64,000 nucleotides of DNA, taken from contig NZ_JADBEL010000003.1 in assembly GCF_014873855.1 (NCBI RefSeq), positions 1 through 64,000 of the forward strand, given 5' to 3'. Source of the DNA: Sporosarcina limicola (GTDB taxonomy: Bacteria; Bacillota; Bacilli; Bacillales_A; Planococcaceae). Below the pieces are notes generated by a model. The model searched no databases and was not told the origin of the DNA. It was given only the letters and a program-made list of their open reading frames with translations. Position 1 is the stretch's first letter; every line of letters begins with the position of its first letter. The position numbers and the translations under genes are program-made. This document shows, in pieces, positions 56,126 to 64,000 of the stretch.

Positions 56126-56152
56126 TTAGCACTCGAGGTCACAGAGTGCTAA
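56126..56152 (+). promoter_or_regulatory. CIRCE operator (HrcA binding site)
   Basis: TTAGCACTC-N9-GAGTGCTAA, a perfect 9-9-9 CIRCE element between the promoter and hrcA. HrcA bound here represses the dnaK operon until heat shock. Confidence 0.97.
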
Positions 56153-56166
56153 CAGGAGTGATGATC

Positions 56167-57222
56167 ATGTTGACAAGCAGGCAATTACTCATATTGCAAC
56201 TGACGGTTGACGATTTCATTGAATCTGCTCAACCTGTCGGATCAGGACAGCTTTCCAAAAAGCCGGAAGCGCCATTCAGTTCGGCGACAATACGGAATGA
56301 AATGGCTGAACTTGAAGAAATGGGCTACTTAGAAAAGACCCATACATCATCCGGCAGAATTCCATCCGAAAAAGGATATCGTTTTTATGTTGACCATTTA
56401 TTGACACCGGAAAAATTGAACAGGGAAGACGACAAACAATTACGCTCCGTTTTTCGAGAAAAAATTGTTGAGACGGAGGAATTGATCCGTAAATCGGCTA
56501 CAATTCTTTCGGAGTTGACGAATTACACATCCATTCTTCTTGGTCCAGATACCTCGTTACATGCGGTGAGGCGTTTTTCGATTGTCCCATTAGATCAGAA
56601 AACAGCTGTCGCGATTATCGTTACAGATAATGGACGTGTTGAGAATCGATTATTCAATGTCCCAGAAGGATTCACCGCATCCGATATTGAAAAGATGGTA
56701 AATATCCTAAATGACAGACTTATAGGGACACCACTCATCCAACTTCAGAAGATGTTGGTTCGGGAAACGAAAACGGTTTTGGAACAGCATGTCCATCATG
56801 CCGGGGAGTTGTATTCGGCATTTCAACGGGCAATTTCAATCGAACCGGAAGAACGTCTTTACTTCGGCGGAAAGATGAATATGATGAAGCAACCTGAATT
56901 CAATGACGTTCAGAAAATGAAAACATTTTTTGAACTCATGGAGAAAGGGGTACCAGCGGCAACTTTTTTTCAGGATGATAAAATAGGCATTCGTGTCCGG
57001 ATAGGTTCTGAAAATAATCACGATGCAATGGAAAATTGCAGTGTGATTATAGCGACGTATACAGCTGGGGATCATATGACAGGCTCCATAGCCATCATAG
57101 GCCCAAAAAGGATGGACTATGCAAGGGTCATCACGGTGCTCGATTTGATGAGCAGCGATTTGTCTAGAGAACTTTCGAGACTAACAATCGGTGGCGGAAA
57201 AGTAAGGAGGAACGAAAATTGA
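56167..57222 (+). CDS. hrcA: Heat-inducible repressor HrcA
   Basis: A 351-residue repressor of class I heat-shock genes. N-terminal winged helix: LTSRQLLILQLTVDDFIESA, SSATIRNEMAELEEMGYLEK and HTSSGRIPSEKGYRFYVDHL. The C-terminal GAF-like domain follows. ATG 56167 is about 9 bases after AGGAG; ATG 56161 is too close. The CIRCE site immediately upstream gives autoregulation. It overlaps grpE by 4 bases. Confidence 0.97.
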   Translation: MLTSRQLLILQLTVDDFIESAQPVGSGQLSKKPEAPFSSATIRNEMAELEEMGYLEKTHTSSGRIPSEKGYRFYVDHLLTPEKLNREDDKQLRSVFREKIVETEELIRKSATILSELTNYTSILLGPDTSLHAVRRFSIVPLDQKTAVAIIVTDNGRVENRLFNVPEGFTASDIEKMVNILNDRLIGTPLIQLQKMLVRETKTVLEQHVHHAGELYSAFQRAISIEPEERLYFGGKMNMMKQPEFNDVQKMKTFFELMEKGVPAATFFQDDKIGIRVRIGSENNHDAMENCSVIIATYTAGDHMTGSIAIIGPKRMDYARVITVLDLMSSDLSRELSRLTIGGGKVRRNEN

Positions 57223-57815
57223 CAGAAGTTAAAAAGGAATTTGATGAAAATGATTCAGTAGTAGAAGAAATGGATAATGTCCACAATGAAATCGAGGACA
57301 TTATCAACGAAGAAAATGACATATCTGAAGTTGAAAACCATAACGAAGATGTCGATAGTGGCGAGGCTAGGATTATTGAAGAGCTAACTATAAAACTCCA
57401 AGAAGAAGAGAACAAAAGATTGCGACTTCTTGCGGATTACGACAACTTCAAAAGAAGAGCTTCGCTAGACAAAGAAGCTTTGCAGAAGTATCGTGCGCAA
57501 AACGTCGTTACGAATCTGATGCCAGTTCTTGATAATTTCTCGCGGGCACTTTCCGTCGAAGCAACTACGGAAGAAGCACAATCGATGATGACGGGTATAC
57601 AAATGGTTTACCGTACACTTCTCGATGCGCTCGAATCCGAAGGGCTTGTTGAAATTGAAGCACTTGATAAGGAATTCGATCCGAATTTCCATCAAGCAAT
57701 TATGACGGGCAAAGACAATGACAAACCGTCAGGAATTATCCTTGAAGACATGCAAAAAGGCTATATGTTGAAAGATCGTGTTCTTCGGCCTTCGATGGTC
57801 AAAGTAAACGAATAA
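57219..57815 (+). CDS. grpE: Nucleotide exchange factor GrpE
   Basis: A 198-residue DnaK co-chaperone. An acidic, disordered N-terminus (1-60) precedes the long dimerisation helix (EELTIKLQEEENKRLRLLAD, YDNFKRRASLDKE) and beta domain (GLVEIEALDKEFDPNFHQAI, GYMLKDRVLRPSMVKV). TTG start overlaps the hrcA stop in TTGA, after AAGGAGG, so it is translationally coupled. Confidence 0.96.
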   Translation: MTEVKKEFDENDSVVEEMDNVHNEIEDIINEENDISEVENHNEDVDSGEARIIEELTIKLQEEENKRLRLLADYDNFKRRASLDKEALQKYRAQNVVTNLMPVLDNFSRALSVEATTEEAQSMMTGIQMVYRTLLDALESEGLVEIEALDKEFDPNFHQAIMTGKDNDKPSGIILEDMQKGYMLKDRVLRPSMVKVNE

Positions 57816-57858
57816 ATGTAGTAATGATTGAACTATTATCTCTAGGGGGAATTTTAGC

Positions 57859-59685
57859 ATGAGTAAAATTATTGGTATTGACTTAGGAACAACAAACTCA
57901 GTGGTAGCAGTATATGAGGGTGGAGAAGCGAAAGTTATTCCGAATCCGGAAGGTAACCGCACAACGCCATCAGTCGTCGCATTCAAAAACGGCGAACGTC
58001 AAGTTGGAGAAGTTGCTAAGCGTCAATCAATCACCAACCCGCACACAATCATGTCCGTAAAGCGCCATATGGGTTCGGACTTCAAGGTGAAAGCAGAAGA
58101 TACGGAATACACACCGCAGGAAGTTTCTGCAATGATCCTTCAATATATGAAAGGCTATGCTGAAGAGTATCTTGGTGAAAAGGTGACGAAAGCAGTCATT
58201 ACAGTACCTGCTTATTTCAGCGATGCGCAACGTCAAGCAACGAAAGACGCTGGAAAGATTGCGGGACTTGAAGTTGAGCGAATTATCAACGAGCCAACTG
58301 CGGCAGCACTTGCATATGGACTTGACAAAACGGATGAAGACGAAACAATCCTGGTGTATGACCTTGGTGGCGGTACTTTCGATGTTTCAATCCTTGAACT
58401 AGGCGATGGTGTATTCCAGGTACGCTCAACAGCAGGTGATAACAAACTGGGCGGGGATGATTTCGACGATATCATCATCGGCTACCTTGTTGAAGAGTTC
58501 CGTAAAGATAACGGAATCGACCTTTCGAAAGACAAAATGGCGATGCAACGTTTGAAAGATGCGGCTGAAAAAGCGAAAAAAGACCTTTCAGGTGTCACAT
58601 CTTCACAAATTTCACTACCGTTCATCACGGCGGGCGATGCGGGTCCACTTCACCTTGAAGTGACACTTTCACGCGCGAAATTCGATGAATTGACTGCAAC
58701 ACTTGTTGAACGTTCAATGGTACCTACACGTCAGGCGATTAAAGATGCGGGTCTTTCGGCATCCGAAATTGACCGAGTTATCCTTGTCGGCGGTTCGACA
58801 CGTATTCCAGCAGTACAAGAAGCTATTAAGAAAGAAACAGGGAAAGAACCATATAAAGGAGTTAACCCGGACGAAGTTGTCGCAATGGGCGCTGCTGTTC
58901 AAGGTTCCATTTTAAGTGGAGATGTAACAGACGTCGTTCTACTCGACGTGACACCACTTTCACTCGGAATTGAAACAATGGGCAATGTGTTTACGAAATT
59001 GATTGAGCGTAATACGACAATTCCAACGAGCAAATCACAAGTATTCTCGACAGCTGCGGATAACCAACCGGCTGTAGATATCCATGTACTTCAAGGTGAG
59101 CGTCCGATGTCGGCAGACAATAAAACGCTTGGTCGTTTCCAATTGACAGATATTCCACCAGCTCCAAGAGGGATTCCGCAAATTGAAGTGACGTTCGATA
59201 TCGACAAGAATGGTATCGTCACAGTTAAAGCGAAAGATCTGGGAACACAGAAAGAGCATAACATTACAATTCAATCGAGTTCAGGTCTATCTGATGATGA
59301 AATCGAGCGTATGGTGAAAGATGCCGAAGCGAACGCTGAAGATGACAAAAAACGCAAAGAGGAAGCTGACTTGAAAAACGATGCGGACCAACTTGTGTTC
59401 ATGGCTGAAAAGACAGTGAAAGATCTTGAAGGAAAAATTTCTGAAGAAGAAGTAAAAAGTGTAGAAGAAGCGAAGGAAGAGTTAAAGTCTGCAATTGAAG
59501 CAGCGAACTTTGATGATATTCGTACGAAAAAAGACAAACTTGAAGAACTCGTTCAACAGTTATCTGTAAAATTGTATGAGCAAGCAGCGGCTGAAGCTGC
59601 TGAAGGCGCTGGAAATGCAGAAGAACCACAAGACGATGGTGTCGTTGACGCAGATTTTGAAGAGGTTGACGACGAAAAGAAATAA
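57859..59685 (+). CDS. dnaK: Chaperone DnaK (Hsp70)
   Basis: A 608-residue Hsp70: [26 protein letters not shown] and [14 protein letters not shown] mark the ATPase domain; the linker [15 protein letters not shown] leads to the substrate domain and the acidic tail [12 protein letters not shown]. The length matches Gram-positive DnaK, which lacks one loop of the E. coli protein. GGGGGAATTTTAGC precedes the ATG. Confidence 0.98.
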   Translation: MSKIIGIDLGTTNSVVAVYEGGEAKVIPNPEGNRTTPSVVAFKNGERQVGEVAKRQSITNPHTIMSVKRHMGSDFKVKAEDTEYTPQEVSAMILQYMKGYAEEYLGEKVTKAVITVPAYFSDAQRQATKDAGKIAGLEVERIINEPTAAALAYGLDKTDEDETILVYDLGGGTFDVSILELGDGVFQVRSTAGDNKLGGDDFDDIIIGYLVEEFRKDNGIDLSKDKMAMQRLKDAAEKAKKDLSGVTSSQISLPFITAGDAGPLHLEVTLSRAKFDELTATLVERSMVPTRQAIKDAGLSASEIDRVILVGGSTRIPAVQEAIKKETGKEPYKGVNPDEVVAMGAAVQGSILSGDVTDVVLLDVTPLSLGIETMGNVFTKLIERNTTIPTSKSQVFSTAADNQPAVDIHVLQGERPMSADNKTLGRFQLTDIPPAPRGIPQIEVTFDIDKNGIVTVKAKDLGTQKEHNITIQSSSGLSDDEIERMVKDAEANAEDDKKRKEEADLKNDADQLVFMAEKTVKDLEGKISEEEVKSVEEAKEELKSAIEAANFDDIRTKKDKLEELVQQLSVKLYEQAAAEAAEGAGNAEEPQDDGVVDADFEEVDDEKK

Positions 59686-59694
59686 GAATTATTG

Positions 59695-59741
59695 ACGGAG
59701 AAGTCAAAGTCCGCTATTCCGACTTTGACTTCTCCGTTTTG
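59695..59741 (+). terminator. Strong intrinsic terminator after dnaK
   Basis: A perfect 17-base stem, ACGGAGAAGTCAAAGTC with GACTTTGACTTCTCCGT, 9-base loop, then TTTTGTT. It separates dnaK from dnaJ, which then has its own promoter. Confidence 0.85.
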
Positions 59742-59788
59742 TTCCATCCATCAATTTTAACTATATTCAGCCGGTGTTCAAACCCAGC

Positions 59789-59812
59789 TGAAATACGCCA
59801 AGGCGTATTTCA
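59789..59812. promoter_or_regulatory. Perfect 24-base palindrome in the dnaJ promoter region
   Basis: TGAAATACGCC, AA, GGCGTATTTCA: 11-base arms with a 2-base centre. It is just before an extended -10 (TGG-TACAAT, TG at 59816, hexamer 59819-59824) and covers the -35 position. A weaker dyad (TTCAGC at 59767 with GCTGAA at 59787) surrounds it. It could be an operator or a repeated palindromic element. Confidence 0.6.
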
Positions 59813-59860
59813 ATATGGTACAATAAACAACATGCAAATGCATTTCGGGAGAGTGAAATA

Positions 59861-60967
59861 ATGAGTAAAAGAGATTATTATGACGTGCTTGGATTGTCTA
59901 AATCTGCATCAAAAGAAGAAATTAGAAAAGCCTATCGTTCGCTTTCAAAAAAATATCATCCTGATTTGAACAAGGAAGCGAATGCGGAAGAGAAATTTAA
60001 AGAAGCGACTGAAGCTTTTGAAGTACTAAGTGATGACAAGAAAAAGGCACAATATGACCAATTCGGTCATGCAGATTCGAACCAAGGTTTCGGAGGAGCT
60101 GATGGCTTCGGTTTTGAAGATATTTTTAGCACGTTTTTCGGTGGCAATACAAGACGACGTGACCCGAATGCCCCACGAAAAGGAGACGACCTGCAATACT
60201 CCATGACAATCGACTTTATGGAGGCTGTATTTGGTAAAGAAGAGGAAATTGAAATTCCGAAAGAAGAAACGTGCGGCACTTGTGATGGATCGGGAGCGAA
60301 AAAAGGTACAAAACCTAAAACATGTACACATTGTGGCGGTAGTGGTCAAATTAACGTCACCCAAAATACACCACTTGGTCAGATGGTTAATCGCCGAGCC
60401 TGTCATCACTGTCAAGGAACCGGGAAAATTATTCCCGAGAAGTGCACAACATGTCATGGCGCAGGCAAAGTGACAAAACGTAAGAAAATCAAAGTGACAA
60501 TCCCTGAAGGTGTCGATGACGGACAGCAGCTTCGTGTGTCAGGCCAAGGCGAACCGGGACATAATGGCGGTCCGGCAGGCGATTTGTATATTGTTTTCCG
60601 TGTAAGGGAACATAAAAAATTCATTCGCGAAGACGATGATATCTATTTAGAACTCAGCCTTTCATACCCACAAGCAGCACTTGGTGATGAAATCGAAGTG
60701 CCAACTGTTCAAGGGAATGTGAAATTGAAAATCCCTGCTGGCACACAAACGGGAACGAGATTCCGTTTGAAAGGAAAAGGGATTAAAAATGTTCATGGGC
60801 GCGGCATTGGAGATCAGCATGTCATTGTAAAAGTATTGACGCCTAAAAAAATGACGGAAAAACAAAAAGAATTGATGCGTGAATTTGCAGCAATCGGTGG
60901 CGATACACCTGAGGAGTATTCGAGTTCACTGTTCGATAAAATCAAACGTACAATTAAAGGCGACTGA
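59861..60967 (+). CDS. dnaJ: Co-chaperone DnaJ (Hsp40)
   Basis: A 368-residue type I J-protein. The J domain has [20 protein letters not shown] and the HPD triad in KKYHPDLNK; a Gly/Phe-rich linker ([20 protein letters not shown]) follows; then four zinc repeats: [24 protein letters not shown] and CTTCHGAG. The C-terminal substrate domains are complete. A dnaK terminator and a separate promoter region precede it. Confidence 0.97.
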   Translation: MSKRDYYDVLGLSKSASKEEIRKAYRSLSKKYHPDLNKEANAEEKFKEATEAFEVLSDDKKKAQYDQFGHADSNQGFGGADGFGFEDIFSTFFGGNTRRRDPNAPRKGDDLQYSMTIDFMEAVFGKEEEIEIPKEETCGTCDGSGAKKGTKPKTCTHCGGSGQINVTQNTPLGQMVNRRACHHCQGTGKIIPEKCTTCHGAGKVTKRKKIKVTIPEGVDDGQQLRVSGQGEPGHNGGPAGDLYIVFRVREHKKFIREDDDIYLELSLSYPQAALGDEIEVPTVQGNVKLKIPAGTQTGTRFRLKGKGIKNVHGRGIGDQHVIVKVLTPKKMTEKQKELMREFAAIGGDTPEEYSSSLFDKIKRTIKGD

Positions 60968-60982
60968 AAGGGATGAAATCAT

Positions 60983-61927
60983 TTGAAGTGGTCGGAAATT
61001 TCAATTCATACGACGCATGAAGCGACTGAAGCAGTAGCGAATATTTTGCATGAAGCAGGTGCCAGTGGAGTCGTCATCGAAGATTCGATAGAGCCTGACC
61101 GGATCCACGAAGACCGTTATGGTGAAATATATGAACTCGACAAAAACGATTTCCCGGTAGATGGCGTTATCGTCAAAGCTTATTTACCAGTCAATAGCTT
61201 TTTAATTGAAACGATGAAAGATATTAGACAGTCTATCGATGGTTTAGCGGAATTTGGGTTGGATGTTGGTCAAAATGTCATGAAAACGAACGAAATTGAC
61301 GAAGAAGACTGGGCAACTGCATGGAAGAAATACTACCACCCGGTTAAAATTTCTGGCCGCTTTACAATCGTACCGACTTGGGAGCATTATGACCCTGTCG
61401 AATCGGATGAGCTAATTATTGAACTGGATCCCGGTATGGCTTTCGGAACAGGTACACATCCAACGACAGTCATGTGTTTACAAGCGCTCGAGAAGTACGT
61501 GAAGCCAGGAAATACAGTAGTAGATGTAGGTACTGGGTCAGGTGTGCTGTCAATCGGTGCAGCCCTTTTAGGCGCATCCCATGTGCATGCACTCGATTTA
61601 GATGATATCGCAGTCGTCGCAGCAAAAGAAAATATTAAGTTAAACAAAGTGGAAAAAAAGATTGAAGTAACACATGGCAATTTGCTAGACTCTGTGAAAG
61701 AATCCGCTGATATAATTATCGCGAATATTCTGGCAGAAGTCATTCTCTCATTTTCCAAGGATGCCTACTCGATTTTACCTGAAGACGGTTTATTCATTGT
61801 TTCGGGAATCATCGGGCAGAAGCGGGATCTTGTAAAGGACGATCTTATTGAAAAAGGATTTGAAATTGTCGAATCTGTCTTGATGGAAGATTGGGTCGCG
61901 ATTGTTGCACGAAAAAGGGGCGTGTAA
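60983..61927 (+). CDS. prmA: Ribosomal protein L11 methyltransferase PrmA
   Basis: A 314-residue SAM enzyme trimethylating L11. The N-terminal substrate domain (MKWSEISIHTTHEATEAV) leads to ELDPGMAFGTGTHPTT, VDVGTGSGVLSIGAALLGA and the NILAEVI motif. TTG start follows AAAGGGATG. In line with dnaJ and rsmE, as in Bacillus. Confidence 0.96.
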   Translation: MKWSEISIHTTHEATEAVANILHEAGASGVVIEDSIEPDRIHEDRYGEIYELDKNDFPVDGVIVKAYLPVNSFLIETMKDIRQSIDGLAEFGLDVGQNVMKTNEIDEEDWATAWKKYYHPVKISGRFTIVPTWEHYDPVESDELIIELDPGMAFGTGTHPTTVMCLQALEKYVKPGNTVVDVGTGSGVLSIGAALLGASHVHALDLDDIAVVAAKENIKLNKVEKKIEVTHGNLLDSVKESADIIIANILAEVILSFSKDAYSILPEDGLFIVSGIIGQKRDLVKDDLIEKGFEIVESVLMEDWVAIVARKRGV

Positions 61928-61931
61928 CGAT

Positions 61932-62672
61932 TTGCAGCGTTATTTCCTTGAAAAACCCTTCAATGAAGAAGGTAAAGCAACCATAGCTGGAGATGACGGC
62001 AAACATATCACGCGTGTTATGCGGATGACTGTCGATGATGAAGTCATTGTCGTTTCCAATGGCGAGGCATTTACTTCTGCAATTACTGAAATGCTTTCTG
62101 ATGGTGTCGTTATCCAACGGGATGAAAGTCCCTTGCCGGCCAATGAAATGTCTATAAGGGTGACAATCGCTTGCGGGCTTCCAAAGGGTGATAAACTCGA
62201 TTTGATTGTCCAAAAGGGGACCGAACTGGGTATGGCTGGAATTATTCCATTTGAGGCAGAAAGGTCTATCGTCAAATGGGATGAAAAAAAAGGCGTTAAG
62301 AAAGTGGAACGACTTCGCAAAATCGCTAAAGAGGCTGCGGAGCAATGCCATCGTACAATCATTCCAGAAGTGGAATTCCCATTGTCTTTCAAGCAACTGA
62401 TGGAGAAATCGACTTACTATGATGTCATTCTTGTTGCTGATGAAGAAGATGCAAAGAGTGGGGAGCCGCATCGAATTGCTGACCGACTCAAAACCGTGTA
62501 TCCTAAACAAAAGGTACTTGTTGTTTTTGGCCCAGAAGGTGGACTATCGAGGAATGAAGCCGAAATTCTTTGCACAGGAGGATTTCTTCCGATGGCATTA
62601 GGTCCGCGTATCCTTCGGACAGAAACAGCGCCTTTGTATTTATTGTCCGCTATGTCTTACGAATTTGAATGA
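61932..62672 (+). CDS. rsmE: 16S rRNA U1498 methyltransferase RsmE
   Basis: A 246-residue SPOUT methyltransferase. The PUA-like N-terminus (LQRYFLEKPF, GKHITRVMRM) is followed by the knotted C-terminal fold with VVFGPEGGLSRNEAE and ALGPRILRTETAPLYLLSAM. TTG 61932 lies just past the prmA stop behind AAAGGGGCG; a longer reading from 61902 lies inside prmA. Confidence 0.95.
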   Translation: MQRYFLEKPFNEEGKATIAGDDGKHITRVMRMTVDDEVIVVSNGEAFTSAITEMLSDGVVIQRDESPLPANEMSIRVTIACGLPKGDKLDLIVQKGTELGMAGIIPFEAERSIVKWDEKKGVKKVERLRKIAKEAAEQCHRTIIPEVEFPLSFKQLMEKSTYYDVILVADEEDAKSGEPHRIADRLKTVYPKQKVLVVFGPEGGLSRNEAEILCTGGFLPMALGPRILRTETAPLYLLSAMSYEFE

Positions 62673-62688
62673 AAGAGGTGAGCAGCCC

Positions 62689-64000
62689 GTGTCTTCCGTC
62701 GCTTTCCATACGTTAGGCTGCAAAGTGAATCATTACGAAACCGAGGCGATCTGGCAACTTTTTAAAGAAGCTGGATATGACCGTGAAGATTTCGAAAAGA
62801 ATTCAGATGTCTACGTTATCAATACATGCACTGTAACAAATACTGGAGATAAGAAAAGCCGTCAAGTCATTCGTCGGGCCGTCCGGAAAAATCCGGACGC
62901 GGTAATTTGTGTAACAGGTTGTTACGCACAAACATCCCCTGCTGAAATTATGGCAATTCCCGGAGTGGATATCGTCGTTGGGACACAGGATAGGACAAAA
63001 TTACTTGGTCTTATCGATGAATTCCGAACAGAACGCCAACCAATTAACGCCGTCCGCAATATTATGAAAAACAGAGTATATGAGGAACTCGACGTGCCTG
63101 CTTTCACAGATCGTACGAGAGCTTCTTTGAAAATCCAAGAAGGATGCAATAACTTCTGCACGTTTTGCATCATTCCATGGGCACGTGGGCTTATGCGATC
63201 ACGTGATCCGCAAGAAGTCATTCGACAAGCACAACAGCTTGTCGGTGCGGGCTATCTCGAAATCGTACTAACAGGTATCCATACTGGCGGTTACGGTGAA
63301 GATTTGAAAGACTATAATCTTGCACGTCTGCTTCGTGATCTCGAGCAAGTAAAAGGGTTGAAACGGCTTCGCATCAGTTCGATTGAAGCAAGCCAGTTGA
63401 CGGATGAAGTGATTGATGTTCTCCGTAATTCATCGACCATTGTGCGTCATCTACATATTCCGATTCAATCCGGCTCGAATACAGTGCTCAAGCGGATGCG
63501 TCGTAAGTATACGATGGAGTTTTTTGCTGATCGTCTGGACAGATTACGTGAAGCTTTGCCTCAACTTGCGATTACATCGGATGTCATCGTCGGGTTCCCA
63601 GGCGAGACGGAAGAGGAATTCATGGAGACATATAATTTCATCAAAGAACAGGGATTTTCCGAATTGCATGTCTTTCCATATTCGAAACGGACGGGAACGC
63701 CTGCTGCTAGAATGGGAGACCAAGTCGATGAAGCAGTGAAAAATGAGCGTGTTCACCGCTTGATTGAATTGAATGATCAGTTGGCAAAACAATATGCGTT
63801 TTCATTTGAAGATGAAGTGCTTGAAATGATTCCTGAGGAGAAATATAAGCTTGATTCGGAAAGCGGCCTTTATGAAGGCTATACAGATAACTATCTGAAA
63901 GTCGTCCTTCCAGCCGATACATCAATGGTGGGTAAGATTGTCCGTGTTAAAATCACAAAAGCCGGTTATCCGTACAATGAAGGGCAATTTATTCGTATTG
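62689..64000 (+). CDS. mtaB: MtaB, tRNA threonylcarbamoyladenosine methylthiotransferase (partial)
   Basis: The first 437 codons of a methylthiotransferase that adds a methylthio group to t6A37 of tRNA. The N-terminal domain reads VAFHTLGCKVNHYETEA with cluster cysteines in GCK, NTCTVTN and GCYAQ. The radical SAM motif CNNFCTFCIIPWARG follows, then SGSNTVLKRMRRKYT and DVIVGFPGETEEEF. A C-terminal TRAM domain begins before the window end at 64000. GTG 62689 follows AAAGAGGTGAGC. Bacillus MtaB (YqeV) is about 451 residues, so only a few codons are missing. Confidence 0.95.
   Translation, partial: MSSVAFHTLGCKVNHYETEAIWQLFKEAGYDREDFEKNSDVYVINTCTVTNTGDKKSRQVIRRAVRKNPDAVICVTGCYAQTSPAEIMAIPGVDIVVGTQDRTKLLGLIDEFRTERQPINAVRNIMKNRVYEELDVPAFTDRTRASLKIQEGCNNFCTFCIIPWARGLMRSRDPQEVIRQAQQLVGAGYLEIVLTGIHTGGYGEDLKDYNLARLLRDLEQVKGLKRLRISSIEASQLTDEVIDVLRNSSTIVRHLHIPIQSGSNTVLKRMRRKYTMEFFADRLDRLREALPQLAITSDVIVGFPGETEEEFMETYNFIKEQGFSELHVFPYSKRTGTPAARMGDQVDEAVKNERVHRLIELNDQLAKQYAFSFEDEVLEMIPEEKYKLDSESGLYEGYTDNYLKVVLPADTSMVGKIVRVKITKAGYPYNEGQFIRI

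Overview
The window reads as a low-to-moderate GC endospore-forming Bacillales chromosome, most like the Planococcaceae (Sporosarcina and relatives). The evidence is Bacillus-type gene order (gpsB, B-type RNase P RNA, dynA, nadBCA with divergent nifS-niaR, lepA-hemW-hrcA-grpE-dnaK-dnaJ-prmA-rsmE-mtaB), frequent TTG/GTG starts behind strong GGAGG sites, a CIRCE operator, and a large collagen-like exosporium-type protein. Placement at genus level is an inference from family resemblance only.

Region 1 (1-15.2 kb) is mostly core: a membrane-anchored Ltp-repeat protein, a 5'-truncated mrfA helicase remnant followed by intact mrfB exonuclease, gpsB, rnpB, a THUMP rRNA methyltransferase, a DinG-like helicase, an M32 carboxypeptidase, double-dynamin DynA, a rhodanese, a phosphoesterase, RNase HI, a cold-shock protein and an HD hydrolase. 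Region 2 (15.2-21.3 kb) is accessory: a broken acetyltransferase, a patatin, an MprF-flippase-like membrane protein, a MntA/HepT toxin-antitoxin pair with the antitoxin gene broken, a TmrB-like protein and a Bmr/NorA-type efflux pump. Region 3 (21.5-29.8 kb) holds the NAD cluster (NiaR, NifS, NadB, NadC, NadA), an amino-acid ABC binding protein and permease without an ATPase, and proline dehydrogenase.

Region 4 (29.8-43.3 kb) has a decayed stretch, a glycerophosphodiesterase, a 675-residue GXT collagen-like protein with a neighbouring glycosyltransferase, a two-gene module (small protein plus 1658-residue DUF4132-like protein) and a broken PfkB sugar kinase.

Region 5 (43.3-54.9 kb) is the most striking. 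lepA and hemW, normally adjacent, are separated by two tandem integrative elements that share the 3' end of lepA as their attachment site, so this end occurs three times. The first element (about 8 kb) carries an intact tyrosine integrase, an ImmA/IrrE-type protease with zinc ribbons, a secreted protein and a damaged IS66 copy containing an ankyrin/SMI1-like gene. The second (about 1.7 kb) is a remnant with a broken integrase and a cysteine-rich, possibly spore-coat, protein.

Region 6 (54.9-64 kb) is the hemW-hrcA-grpE-dnaK-dnaJ-prmA-rsmE-mtaB heat-shock and translation cluster under CIRCE/HrcA control; mtaB runs off the window end.
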